Source: Deltaproteobacteria bacterium
GTDB taxonomy: Bacteria; Myxococcota_A; Polyangia; DRWM01; JAAZOP01
Assembly (NCBI GenBank): GCA_016218815.1
Contig: JACRCX010000046.1
Location: 1-64,000 of the forward strand
Length of the DNA stretch: 64,000 bases
Reading direction: 5' to 3'
Part shown: in pieces, positions 29,698-37,399 of the stretch
How positions within the stretch are numbered: the first letter of the stretch is position 1
Layout of the letters: each line of letters opens with the position of its first letter
Translations under genes and position numbers: made by a program
The notes under the pieces: generated by a model
What the model was told of the DNA's origin: nothing
The model's input: only the letters and a program-made list of their open reading frames with translations
The model's database searches: none

Positions 29698-30770
29698 CCC
29701 CAGCTCGGCCCCGCGTCACCGCAGACCTGCCCGCACGCCTCGCAGTCCCGGCGGTACGTCACCCCGTCGACGCACCACACCGCCTCGTTGGCCTCGCACC
29801 GCCCCTCCCAGGTCAGCCCGCCGCACGGGTCCTCCTCGCCGACGTACGGGAGGAGGAAGTCCAGGTTGTAATCGGTGCGCGCGAAGTGGTCGTAGTCCAT
29901 GCACGAGGGGTCACCCCAGGAGACCGTGCCCTGCACCCGCACCAGCCCGTCGGGGAAGGTCCACATGCCCGGACCGCCCGAGTCGCCGAAGCAGACCGAT
30001 GAGACGCCGCCACCGTAGACCGTGTAGTCGTAGTCCGAGACCTCGGTCACCACCTCCGTCGTCCACCAGCGCAGCGTGTTGCCCCCCCCGCCGCCCGGCT
30101 CGGTCGTCCCGTAGCCGACGTTCTGCACGAGCGAGTCGAGGAAGCCGTCGGGCAACGGGTGGCGGTTGATCGGGATCGGCTGGATGCCCGGCACCGCCGC
30201 CGAGGCCGACTCGGCCAGGATCATCACCGCCTGATCGTTCCGTGCCTGGTCCGCGCCCCCGCTGCCCCGGTAGTCCGGATGGACGTGCACCTCGGCAATC
30301 TCGAACATGTACTGCGGCTCGGCGATGTCGCGCCCGACCGCGAAGCGCACGTCGGCCGGGCGAGTCGTTCCCATCCAGCTCGTGAGGCAGTGCGCCGCGG
30401 TGAGCACCGTGGTGTCGGCGACCAGGGTGGCGCTGCACGCGTTGCTGAACGAGCCCGTCCGCCAGTCGCGCTGCATCATCGCGCCGACGGCGAGGACCTG
30501 GCCCTCGGTGAGGAGCACAACGGACGGGTCGAAGGACTCGACGCCGTCGACGATGTGCGACAGGGTCGTGCGCGGCTCTTTCTCGTCGCCGCAGTACGGG
30601 ATCTCGTCCGCCGCGTCCTCGGCGTCGGCCTCCGCTTCCTCGACGACCTCGCCGTCCGACTCGGCCGCCGTCTCGCCCGGCGCGTCCGGATCGTCGTCGT
30701 CGAACGGCGTGGACTCGAAGCACCCGAACGTCCCCGCGAGCAGGATTCCCCACAGCACCGTCGACCTCAT
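29679..30770 (-). CDS. Trypsin-like serine protease lipoprotein (paralogue)
   Basis: 363 residues from ATG 30770 with GGAGGGTCCG ahead. Lipobox AGTFGC, a strongly acidic linker (FDDDDPDAPGE...EAEADAEDAADE), then the S1 fold: HIVDGVESFDPS activation site, LTAAHC, RNDQAVMIL and CFGDSGGPG, giving an intact triad. The C-terminus repeats the Cys module of its neighbour: GLTWEGRCEANEAVWC...CEACGQVCG...GWYCVP. It is upstream of and overlaps the second protease gene by 19 bp. The order suggests a twin-protease operon. Confidence 0.9.
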   Translation of the reverse strand: MRSTVLWGILLAGTFGCFESTPFDDDDPDAPGETAAESDGEVVEEAEADAEDAADEIPYCGDEKEPRTTLSHIVDGVESFDPSVVLLTEGQVLAVGAMMQRDWRTGSFSNACSATLVADTTVLTAAHCLTSWMGTTRPADVRFAVGRDIAEPQYMFEIAEVHVHPDYRGSGGADQARNDQAVMILAESASAAVPGIQPIPINRHPLPDGFLDSLVQNVGYGTTEPGGGGGNTLRWWTTEVVTEVSDYDYTVYGGGVSSVCFGDSGGPGMWTFPDGLVRVQGTVSWGDPSCMDYDHFARTDYNLDFLLPYVGEEDPCGGLTWEGRCEANEAVWCVDGVTYRRDCEACGQVCGDAGPSWGWYCVP

Positions 30771-30855
30771 CGGACCCTCCTCGACCGCCTCGGCCCCCGC
30801 CCCGTCGCCGCCCGGGAGGATACGGTGCGCGGGGCTGGGAGGCAATGCCGGTGCG

Positions 30856-30893
30856 AGTCTACTAGTAGACTTTTTTGTCTGATCGAGTAGACT
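30856..30893 (+). promoter_or_regulatory. Palindromic operator with three AGTAGACT half-sites
   Basis: AGTCTACTAGTAGACT (30856-30871) is a perfect 16-bp palindrome of AGTAGACT half-sites. A third direct AGTAGACT is at 30886-30893. A T-run lies between them. This AT-richer island sits 20-58 bp before the ATG at 30914, a natural place for repressor binding and possible autoregulation. No confident -35/-10 pair could be assigned. Confidence 0.65.
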
Positions 30894-30913
30894 CGGGTCC
30901 GCAGGAGGTCACG

Positions 30914-31714
30914 ATGCCCAAACCGCTTCGGAGGGCGCCGTCACCGGCGCCGCAGCCCGGTCCCAAGCCCGTCGGACGCTCGAAGCCCCGGCCCGCGCCC
31001 ACGCCTGTGCGGCCCGCTTCCCCCGTGGTCAAGCCCACGCTTCCTCCCGGCGCGCTCGTCCCGGTCCCTCCGCAGGCCGTCGTCGTCCCGAAGCCCACCG
31101 GCTCGCCGGCGCTGCGGCGGGAGGCCGAGGCGCTGGTGGCGGCGATCGAGCAGCACAAGGCGAGGATCGGCGTGAGCTTCTACGAGACCGGTCGCGCCCT
31201 GACCGCGCTGCTCGACCGCAAGCTGTACACCACTCTCGGGTACGCGACCTTCGCGGCGCTCGTCGAAGGCCGCAAGCTCATGTCGCGCGCCTTCGCCTGG
31301 CAGCTCGTGGCCATCTTCCGGTCGATCCCCCGCGAGACGGCCCAGCAACTCGGACCGGCGAAGGCGTTCGAGTGGCTGCGCGTGCTGCGCCTGGAGGCCG
31401 GGCCGGAGGCGGAGCCGCAGGACGTACGGCATCTGGCCGGCGGCGAGCCGCAGGTCGGCGGCCAGCCGGTCTCGCTGATGACGGTCAACGAGATCGCCGA
31501 GTTCCGCCGCCGCATGCAGGAGCGCGAGGACTCGGCGCGCCACGACCCCGGCGCTCCCGAGGCCCATCGCGCCGCCAGGGTCCTTGCCCAGTACCTCCAG
31601 CGCATCGGCGCGGGCGACGCCGAGGTCGCGGCGCGCTTCATCAAGGGCGTCTGGCGCATCCGCGCCGACCTTTCCGTCCCCGCCGCGCAGGCGGTTTGCG
31701 GGAAGAAGTCGTAG
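30914..31714 (+). CDS. Unrecognised DNA-binding-like protein
   Basis: 266 residues from ATG 30914, with GCAGGAGGTC just upstream. A Pro/Ala/Lys-rich basic N-terminal tail (1-65) is followed by a helical domain: ALRREAEALVAAIEQHKARIGVSFYETGRALTALLDRKLYTTLGYATFAALVEGRKLMSRAFAWQLVAIFRSIPRETAQQLG. The helix pattern, with a short Leu-rich helix then a basic helix, resembles phage/plasmid regulators, but I cannot name the family. No membrane or export signal. The palindromic operator immediately upstream suggests it may regulate itself. It stands alone between two minus-strand clusters. Confidence 0.6.
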   Translation: MPKPLRRAPSPAPQPGPKPVGRSKPRPAPTPVRPASPVVKPTLPPGALVPVPPQAVVVPKPTGSPALRREAEALVAAIEQHKARIGVSFYETGRALTALLDRKLYTTLGYATFAALVEGRKLMSRAFAWQLVAIFRSIPRETAQQLGPAKAFEWLRVLRLEAGPEAEPQDVRHLAGGEPQVGGQPVSLMTVNEIAEFRRRMQEREDSARHDPGAPEAHRAARVLAQYLQRIGAGDAEVAARFIKGVWRIRADLSVPAAQAVCGKKS

Positions 31715-31808
31715 ACACGCCGGCCGCACCCGCCAAGCGGCCGGCTCCACCGTCTTCGCCCGCGGTTGATCCCCGCTCCGTACCGGCAGTCAAGGACGTC
31801 CCTCCCCC

Positions 31809-31873
31809 GCACCTCCGGACCAACAACTTGTCCCTGACGACGAACCAAGAACCAAGAACTTCTCGAACTTGAC
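31809..31873 (+). repeat. CACCTCCGGACCAACAA-family intergenic word
   Basis: Includes GCACCTCCGGACCAACAACT, then GAACCAAGAACCAAGAACT and a CTCGAACTTGACCCC tail. It occupies the gap between two convergent genes (31715-31911), which otherwise shows nothing. Confidence 0.75.
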
Positions 31874-31911
31874 CCCCGCCGCCCGCCGGCCAACGATGAC
31901 CGCCCGATGTT

Positions 31912-32994
31912 TCAGGGGCCCGCTGCCGGACGCGCGCAACGGAAGCCTGTGGGGCCGGACGGCATGCGATTCGCGGCCCGCAAGTCGATCGCGCCGCCCG
32001 CCTCCGGGCCGGCGTCGAGCGCCCCCTTGCGCAGGCGCGAGACGACGCCCACGTCGGGGATCTCATTGAAGCAGTAACTCCCCGGCTCGGGGACGTAAGC
32101 CGTGCACTCATCGAGGGCCCCGACGACGCACGGGTTGCACCACGGAGGCGACAGGGCGTAGGCGGTCTCGCAGTACTGGTCCAGGACGAACTCCCCGATT
32201 CCGGACGCCATGTCCTCCACGCCATAGGGTGACCGGGCGTCCGGGTGGCTGCCGACCGGCCCGGTCTCACCCGGGCACCCCGGCATCAGCGATCCCACCC
32301 GGTCGCAGGTCGGCGCCTCCTCACCCCACGGGTAGGTCTGACCGTCCGTGCCACGCGCCGCCTTCTCCCACTCGGCCTCCGTGGGAAGACGCCCACCGAC
32401 GTACGTGCAATAGGCGACGGCCGCGGGCGTGGTCCTGCTGATCATGCAATTGAAGGGGTACTCGCTGCGAGCGGGGTCGCGGTATTCTTCCGCACAACTA
32501 TCCGGCACCGCTGGGCAGTACCCGTCTGCGATGCATTGGCGGTACTGCGCGTTCGTGACCTCATACCGGTCAATGTAGAACGGCGGTACCCACACGGTAT
32601 GCTGCGGCCACTCGTCCGGGTCCCCGAACCCGTCCGGACTGCCCATCAGGAACGAGCCGCCCGGGATGCAGATCTCGTCGGCTCCGGGCGAGCCGGAACA
32701 GGGCAGGTCCTCGCCCATGCACCACGGGGGCGGCGCGTCGTACTCGTCCGGCAGAACATCGGCATCCGCATCGCGCACCGGGAAATCCCGGACCGCGTGG
32801 TCGTCCGGTTCGCCGTCGCCCCCGGGCTCCGGCAAGTCCGCGCCGTCATCCGCCCCGATCGCGTCGGTCCCATCCGGAGAGGCGTCGTCCGCGATGGTGT
32901 CGTCGGCGAACGTCGTCCCGGACTGGTAGCACCCCACGGGCATCGCGGACAGAAAGGCGAGGAAACCGAAAACGCTCCCCGAGCGTGTGCTCAC
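31912..32994 (-). CDS. FGE-sulfatase-fold lipoprotein, cassette 1
   Basis: 360 residues from GTG 32994, which overlaps the stop of the lipoprotein gene (GTGA). Lipobox SAMPVGC, an acidic linker, then a formylglycine-generating-enzyme (SUMF1) fold: CIPGGSFLMGSPDGFGDPDEWPQHTVWVPPFYIDRYEVTNAQYRQC, GGRLPTEAEWEKAARGTDG and YPWGEE, ending GFRCARP. Most bacterial members of this family are not true sulfatase-activating enzymes and bind ligands or proteins instead. It is the third gene of a protease/lipoprotein/FGE cassette and has a close copy at 35680-36786. Confidence 0.88.
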   Translation of the reverse strand: MSTRSGSVFGFLAFLSAMPVGCYQSGTTFADDTIADDASPDGTDAIGADDGADLPEPGGDGEPDDHAVRDFPVRDADADVLPDEYDAPPPWCMGEDLPCSGSPGADEICIPGGSFLMGSPDGFGDPDEWPQHTVWVPPFYIDRYEVTNAQYRQCIADGYCPAVPDSCAEEYRDPARSEYPFNCMISRTTPAAVAYCTYVGGRLPTEAEWEKAARGTDGQTYPWGEEAPTCDRVGSLMPGCPGETGPVGSHPDARSPYGVEDMASGIGEFVLDQYCETAYALSPPWCNPCVVGALDECTAYVPEPGSYCFNEIPDVGVVSRLRKGALDAGPEAGGAIDLRAANRMPSGPTGFRCARPAAGP

Positions 32995-33593
32995 AGGATC
33001 TCCTCCATCCACGCGTGCAGCCGCTCCAGCAACATGGTGCCGCGTTCCTCCGGCAGCGAAGCGCGGCCGTCGTCCGCCGCCGGGAACGACAGCACGGTGA
33101 ACACGCTGCCCGTCGGGTACCGTCCGGTCGGGCCCGGGCGCCTGCCGTAGATCACCACCACCTGCTCCCCCGGGGGCGGCAACCGCGGAAGCGGCAGCGC
33201 GCGCAACGACGACTCCCTCCGGTTGGGATCGCGCTCGAAATGGCCGATCTCGGACCCACTGTCCACGATCATCACGTCTCGCGCTCGGACGGTGCCCCGC
33301 CACTCTTCGTTGACCCGGATCGTTGTTTCGACGGCATCATACAAGGCCCGGTCATCAGCATACTCGGAGACGATCCCGTCGGCAACCACGTGCTGCGCCG
33401 TGACCGTGCCGACCAGGACGCCCTCGACCAGGTGCAGGCTCATGCGCAGCCCCGTTTCCGTGCTGGACCCGGCCAGGGAACCCTCCTCCTCCACCTGTTG
33501 GACCGCGTCCCCCCGGCCCTGGCAACCGGACACGACCACGGCACCCACTGCCACCAGCACGGCCGCCGTCACCCACCTCGAAATGGTCTCCAT
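32991..33593 (-). CDS. Cassette lipoprotein (copy 1)
   Basis: 200 residues. Signal peptide with lipobox VVVSGC. The body (RMSLHLVEGVLVGTVTAQHVVADGIVSEYADDRALYDAVETTIRV...GRRPGPTGRYPTGSVFTVLSF) belongs to no family I recognise; strands dominate the first part and a Pro/Gly-rich middle follows. The copy in cassette 2 is very similar. It sits between the protease and the FGE-fold gene, 17 bp after the former and overlapping the latter by four bases. A surface adaptor for the protease is a guess from context. Confidence 0.75.
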   Translation of the reverse strand: METISRWVTAAVLVAVGAVVVSGCQGRGDAVQQVEEEGSLAGSSTETGLRMSLHLVEGVLVGTVTAQHVVADGIVSEYADDRALYDAVETTIRVNEEWRGTVRARDVMIVDSGSEIGHFERDPNRRESSLRALPLPRLPPPGEQVVVIYGRRPGPTGRYPTGSVFTVLSFPAADDGRASLPEERGTMLLERLHAWMEEIL

Positions 33594-33610
33594 GCTCTCT
33601 CCCTCCTTCC

Positions 33611-35248
33611 CTACAACGCAAAGAAGACGCCGACGCGCGGGCTCGGCGAACCGGACGTGAAGACGATGCCGGGTGAACTAAGGGCCCCGTCCGATACGAG
33701 GCCGCCGCTGGTGTACTCGTCGTAGTAGTTGAGTTCCGACGTGTCGACGGCGTCCCGCCAGTACGCCAGCGCCGACGTTGTGCCGTTCCGCTCGCGGAAA
33801 CCCAGGACCCAGTCGTCATTGGTCGCGTCGTAGGTTCCTGTGAGGTCGCCGTGCAACGTTGCGAACCAGCGCCCGTCCCGGGCCGGCAGGAGGGGCTCGG
33901 CGGTTTGGCTGCCCACGCATGGCGATGAGCCGATGTTCACCCAGAGCAGTCGGTCGCGGATGTGGGGGCGCGGGTTCGTCCCGTCCGGCCACCAGATCCT
34001 GCATCTCGTCGTCGACTCGCACGCGATCGCGGGTGCGAAGGCGACGTGGATGGGGCACCACCCGTTCGTGAGACTGTCGCAAATCGCATCGGGACAGTCG
34101 TTCCACGTGGCCCCGTCGTCCAGGGACTTGCGGAACTGGAGTGTGTAGTTGCTGTCCGCGTACACCATCAGGATGTCGTCCGTGCCGGGAAGGCGTCCCA
34201 TGCCGGGACGGAGGGGCGTCGCGATCCCCGCGGACGCGGCGGCCGACCACGAGGTGCCGTCCGAACTGCGCCTGACCTGGACCGTCCGCGAGGTGGTGTC
34301 ATCCGGGTACGCGATGATGTAGTAGGCGGAGCCCCGCACGAGGCTGACCCCGGTGAAACTCTTGGCGCCCGATACGGCCGACCATGTCGACCATGTCGCG
34401 GCGCCGGTGCCGTAGGTCCAGTAGATCTGGCCGTCGTCAGCCGCGCTCGAGATGCGCGCCAGCAGGTACCGATCGGTGCTGGACACGTAGCCGTACGACA
34501 CGGCCGGCGCGAGGGTCGTGGATCCGCCGGGGTCGATTCCCTCCCCGTAGGTCGATCCTCGGGTGGTGGAGTACTTGTACTCCAGGGTGGCGTCCGTCCG
34601 GCCGGCATACCCGTGCCCGTTGCATGGGGCACCTCCCCCGTCGCAGCGAAGCGCCGCGTAGTCGTCGGGGTACAGGAACCGAGCGCCGACACCCGGGGTG
34701 CCTGTGTACATGACCGAGGGGTTGACGGCGGAATCGGCCAAGCCGATGGCGTGTCCCAACTCCCGCAGGGTCGTCGCCCAGATGTCCACGCAGCCCTGCT
34801 GGCCCAGCTCGCCGCAGTGGGCCCAGTTCATGTGGAAGTCGATGTCCGCCTCCGTGCACTCGCCGCTGGGGTAGTCGGTGACCGTGGTTGCGATGGCGCC
34901 GGGGTTCGCCGTATTCACGGGATTCGCGTTGATCAGGATCGTCCCGGTGGCCGCGTCCTCGAGAGTCGAGGACCCTCCACTCGAAAGCACGAGATTCGTG
35001 CCGCCCTGACTGTTCCACACCCAGCGTGCATTCGCGATGGTGTCGCCGACGTCGTAGCCGAACTCCGCAAAGTGGTTGGAGTTGATGTACACCGGGACCG
35101 AGATCACGCCCGCGCCGGGCCAGTGGCAGAATCGGTTGCCATAGGCGGATGCGTCGCGCGGAAGCAGGGCCGCTGTGGTCCCGACGACGACTACCATGGT
35201 CAATGCCCATGACCGCAATCGCGTGCTTCGTCGGAGGGTCGCGCTCAT
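33611..35248 (-). CDS. Matrixin-like metalloprotease homologue lacking HExxH (pseudoprotease), cassette 1
   Basis: 545 residues from ATG 35248. Signal peptide ending DASA; a matrixin/metzincin-type domain to about residue 215; then a sialidase-like region with Asp-box motifs (SSDGTSW, LDDGATW) probably forming a propeller. Where active metzincins have HExxHxxGxxH this copy reads LRELGHAIGLAD: residue 162 is Arg instead of His and residue 172 Asp instead of the third His. Glu163, His166 and the Met-turn (PSVMY) remain. The paralogue at 37400-39037 keeps all ligands. It should therefore not bind catalytic zinc normally and may act as a binding protein or decoy. Confidence 0.85.
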   Translation of the reverse strand: MSATLRRSTRLRSWALTMVVVVGTTAALLPRDASAYGNRFCHWPGAGVISVPVYINSNHFAEFGYDVGDTIANARWVWNSQGGTNLVLSSGGSSTLEDAATGTILINANPVNTANPGAIATTVTDYPSGECTEADIDFHMNWAHCGELGQQGCVDIWATTLRELGHAIGLADSAVNPSVMYTGTPGVGARFLYPDDYAALRCDGGGAPCNGHGYAGRTDATLEYKYSTTRGSTYGEGIDPGGSTTLAPAVSYGYVSSTDRYLLARISSAADDGQIYWTYGTGAATWSTWSAVSGAKSFTGVSLVRGSAYYIIAYPDDTTSRTVQVRRSSDGTSWSAAASAGIATPLRPGMGRLPGTDDILMVYADSNYTLQFRKSLDDGATWNDCPDAICDSLTNGWCPIHVAFAPAIACESTTRCRIWWPDGTNPRPHIRDRLLWVNIGSSPCVGSQTAEPLLPARDGRWFATLHGDLTGTYDATNDDWVLGFRERNGTTSALAYWRDAVDTSELNYYDEYTSGGLVSDGALSSPGIVFTSGSPSPRVGVFFAL

Positions 35249-35388
35249 GGATCTTCTGCCTCCCGGCCCCGGAGCGTCCCCCCGGGACCGCACGACCCGC
35301 CACCTGCACCCGGCACCGACCGGCTGCTTCGTGCGGGACCCATTACGATCGACTACGCAACGACACGAACCCGTCGCGTCAACGGGCT

Positions 35389-35404
35389 TGCGGGAACCGT
35401 GCCG
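35389..35404 (-). promoter_or_regulatory. Candidate sigma-54 (-24/-12) promoter of cassette 1
   Basis: Minus-strand CGGCACGGTTCCCGCA fits the TGGCACG-N4-TTGC consensus with the invariant GG and GC at the correct spacing. It ends 141 bp before the protease start. The aligned position in cassette 2 carries a similar element. Confidence 0.6.
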
Positions 35405-35586
35405 TTCGCAACGAGTTGGCGGTGGCGGATGGAGGAGTGGGAAGCGGGTCGGGACCCTCTGGATCTCGCGACAGCAACTGCCCGGCAATTGCAGATCAAT
35501 GCGACATCGTGCCGGGCGGAACCGCACCGTCTCGGACGTGGACGGCGGGGGGCCACGTTGCCCCCTGGCCCGCTCGGGCGTGATGT

Positions 35587-35646
35587 GGATCGCCGGCGAT
35601 CCAGGCCTGGATCGCGGGCGATCCCGAAACGGATCGCCCGCGATCC
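35587..35646. promoter_or_regulatory. Triple 16-bp palindrome array, cassette 1 (candidate activator sites)
   Basis: GGATCGCCGGCGATCC, GGATCGCGGGCGATCC and GGATCGCCCGCGATCC begin at 35587, 35609 and 35631, exactly 22 bp apart (two helical turns). They lie about 183 bp upstream of the candidate -24/-12 element. They fill part of the 431-bp gap 35249-35679; the remainder shows nothing else. Confidence 0.75.
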
Positions 35647-35679
35647 GCCGCTCTTCCGGTCTAGCGCTGATCCCCGCTG

Positions 35680-36786
35680 TCAGGGAGTCGGGGCGGGACG
35701 CACACAACGGAAACCGCCGTAGAACCCCTGGTCGTCACGGTTCGCCGCACGAAGTTCGGTTGGATCCGGGCCTTCCCCGAAGTCGGCCCTGCCCTTGCCC
35801 GCACTGAAACCGCGACCGGAGGACAAGCAGCCGCCTCCCGGCTCCGGCAGCTCCATCGTGCACGATACTCCCGAACCGGTAATGCAGGGGTCGCACCAAG
35901 GGGGAGAAAGCAAGTAGGTCGTCGCACAGTAGCTGTCAAGAACCAGCTCGCCGACGCCTGACGCCATGTCGTCGACCCCGTACGGAGACTGCGCGCCCGG
36001 GTGGCTGCCGACCGGCCCCAATTCGCCAGGACACCCCTCCAGGGCCGCCCCCACCCGGTCGCAGGTGGGCGTCTCCTCGCCCCACGGATAGGTCCGACCG
36101 TCCGTGCCACGCGCCGCCTTCTCCCATTCGGCCTCCGTCGGAAGGCGCCCGCCCCAGTAGCGGCAATAGGAGTCGACTGCCGTAAGGCTTGCGCTGCAGT
36201 GGAACGGATAATCGCTGCGGCCAGGATCCCGATACTCCGCGAGGCAATCGCCGTGCAGGTCCGAATCCGGACAGTATCCATCGGCGACGCATTCGCGGTA
36301 CTGGCGGTTGGTCACCTCGTACCGATCGATGAAGAACGGCCCCACCCACACGGTGTGCTGCGGCCACTCGTCCGGATCACCGAACCCGTCCGGACTGCCC
36401 ATCAGGAAGGACCCACCGGGGACGCAGATTTCGTTCGCCCTGGGCGCGCCCGCGCAGGGCACCTCCTCGCCGGTGCACCACTCCGGTGGCACGTCGTACT
36501 CGTCCGGCGGAACGTCGGCATCCGAATCGTCCATGCCGTCCGCATCCACGTCCTCCACACCGTCGGCATCCGGGAGTCCGCCATCCGCGTTGTCCACGCG
36601 GTCGCCGTCGCCGCCGGGCTCGCCGAAGTCCGCCCCGTCTTCCCCCTCAATCGTCTCGCCCGCCTCTGGTCCAGGAACATCGATGCCGGTGTCGTCGGCA
36701 AGGGTGGTTCCGGAATGGTAGCAGCCGGCCAGGGCCAAGGAGAGGCCGGCGAGGACGCCCAGACCGCCTCCCGAACGCAAGCTCAC
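35680..36786 (-). CDS. FGE-sulfatase-fold lipoprotein, cassette 2
   Basis: 368 residues from GTG 36786, overlapping the upstream lipoprotein stop (GTGA). Lipobox LALAGC, an Asp-rich linker with DADGVEDVDADGMDDSDAD-like repeats, then the FGE fold (CVPGGSFLMGSPDGFGDPDEWPQHTVWVGPFFIDRYEVTNRQYREC, GGRLPTEAEWEKAARGTDGRTYPWGEE), ending GFRCVRP. Close paralogue of 31912-32994. The linker is the most divergent part, as expected for a stalk. Substrate or partner unknown. Confidence 0.88.
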   Translation of the reverse strand: MSLRSGGGLGVLAGLSLALAGCYHSGTTLADDTGIDVPGPEAGETIEGEDGADFGEPGGDGDRVDNADGGLPDADGVEDVDADGMDDSDADVPPDEYDVPPEWCTGEEVPCAGAPRANEICVPGGSFLMGSPDGFGDPDEWPQHTVWVGPFFIDRYEVTNRQYRECVADGYCPDSDLHGDCLAEYRDPGRSDYPFHCSASLTAVDSYCRYWGGRLPTEAEWEKAARGTDGRTYPWGEETPTCDRVGAALEGCPGELGPVGSHPGAQSPYGVDDMASGVGELVLDSYCATTYLLSPPWCDPCITGSGVSCTMELPEPGGGCLSSGRGFSAGKGRADFGEGPDPTELRAANRDDQGFYGGFRCVRPAPTP

Positions 36787-37382
36787 AGAATCGCCTCCAT
36801 CCACGTCTGCAGCCGCTCCAGCGACATGCTGCCGCGCTCCTCCGGCAGCAAGGCGTCGCGCTCATCCGACAGCGGAAACGCCAGCACCGTGAACATGCTC
36901 CCGGTCGGATACCGCCCGGTCGGGCCCGGGCGCCTGCCGTACACCACCACCACCTGCTCGCCCGGCGATGGCAGCCGAGGCAGCGGCAGCGCGCGCAACG
37001 ACGATTCCCTCCTGTCGGGATCGCGCTCGAAATGGCCAATCTCGGACCCGCTGTCCACGATCATCACGTCCCGCGCTCGAACGCTGCCTCGCCATTCCTC
37101 GCCGACGCGGATCGTCGTCTCGACCGCGTCGTACAGCGCCCGGTCATCAGCGTACTCGGAGACGATGCCATCGGCAACGACGCGCTGCGCCACAACGGTA
37201 CCGGCCAGTACGCCTTCGACCAGGTGCAGGCTCATGCGCAACCCGGTTTCCGTGCCGGACCCGGCGAGGGATCCCTCCTCCTCCTCGGTCTGCCGAATCG
37301 CATCCCCTCGGCCCTGGCAACCGAAAACGCTGACGAAACCCACCAGCAGCGACGCCACGCTCAGCCTCCGCCCACTCCCCAT
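36783..37382 (-). CDS. Cassette lipoprotein (copy 2)
   Basis: 199 residues from ATG 37382 (MGSGRRLSVASLL), lipobox VSVFGC. Nearly the same sequence as copy 1 over the mature region (SLHLVEGVLAGTVVAQRVVADGIVSEYADD, RRPGPTGRYPTGSMFTVLAF). No known family. Between the metalloprotease and the FGE-fold gene, as in cassette 1. High conservation of this unknown protein compared with the protease suggests it is important to the module. Confidence 0.75.
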   Translation of the reverse strand: MGSGRRLSVASLLVGFVSVFGCQGRGDAIRQTEEEEGSLAGSGTETGLRMSLHLVEGVLAGTVVAQRVVADGIVSEYADDRALYDAVETTIRVGEEWRGSVRARDVMIVDSGSEIGHFERDPDRRESSLRALPLPRLPSPGEQVVVVYGRRPGPTGRYPTGSMFTVLAFPLSDERDALLPEERGSMSLERLQTWMEAIL

Positions 37383-37399
37383 GTTCCTTCCCTCCGCTT

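Noticed and set aside
26147..29700. Very long open frames antisense to the TPR and protease genes and in other high-GC regions.
   Set aside because: In DNA this GC-rich, codons ending in G/C leave antisense and shifted frames open. The translated sequences are Arg/Ala/Gly/Pro-rich with no domain or start signal.
35499..35514. A better-looking GGCACG box (CGGCACGATGTCGCAT, minus strand) as the sigma-54 promoter of cassette 1.
   Set aside because: The distance from GG to GC is one base too short for a -24/-12 promoter, and cassette 2 has no counterpart at the aligned position.
31912..36786. FGE-fold lipoproteins as true sulfatase-activating enzymes.
   Set aside because: No sulfatase gene is present, they are lipoproteins with acidic stalks, and the catalytic Cys pair cannot be recognised. 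The fold is widely used for other roles.
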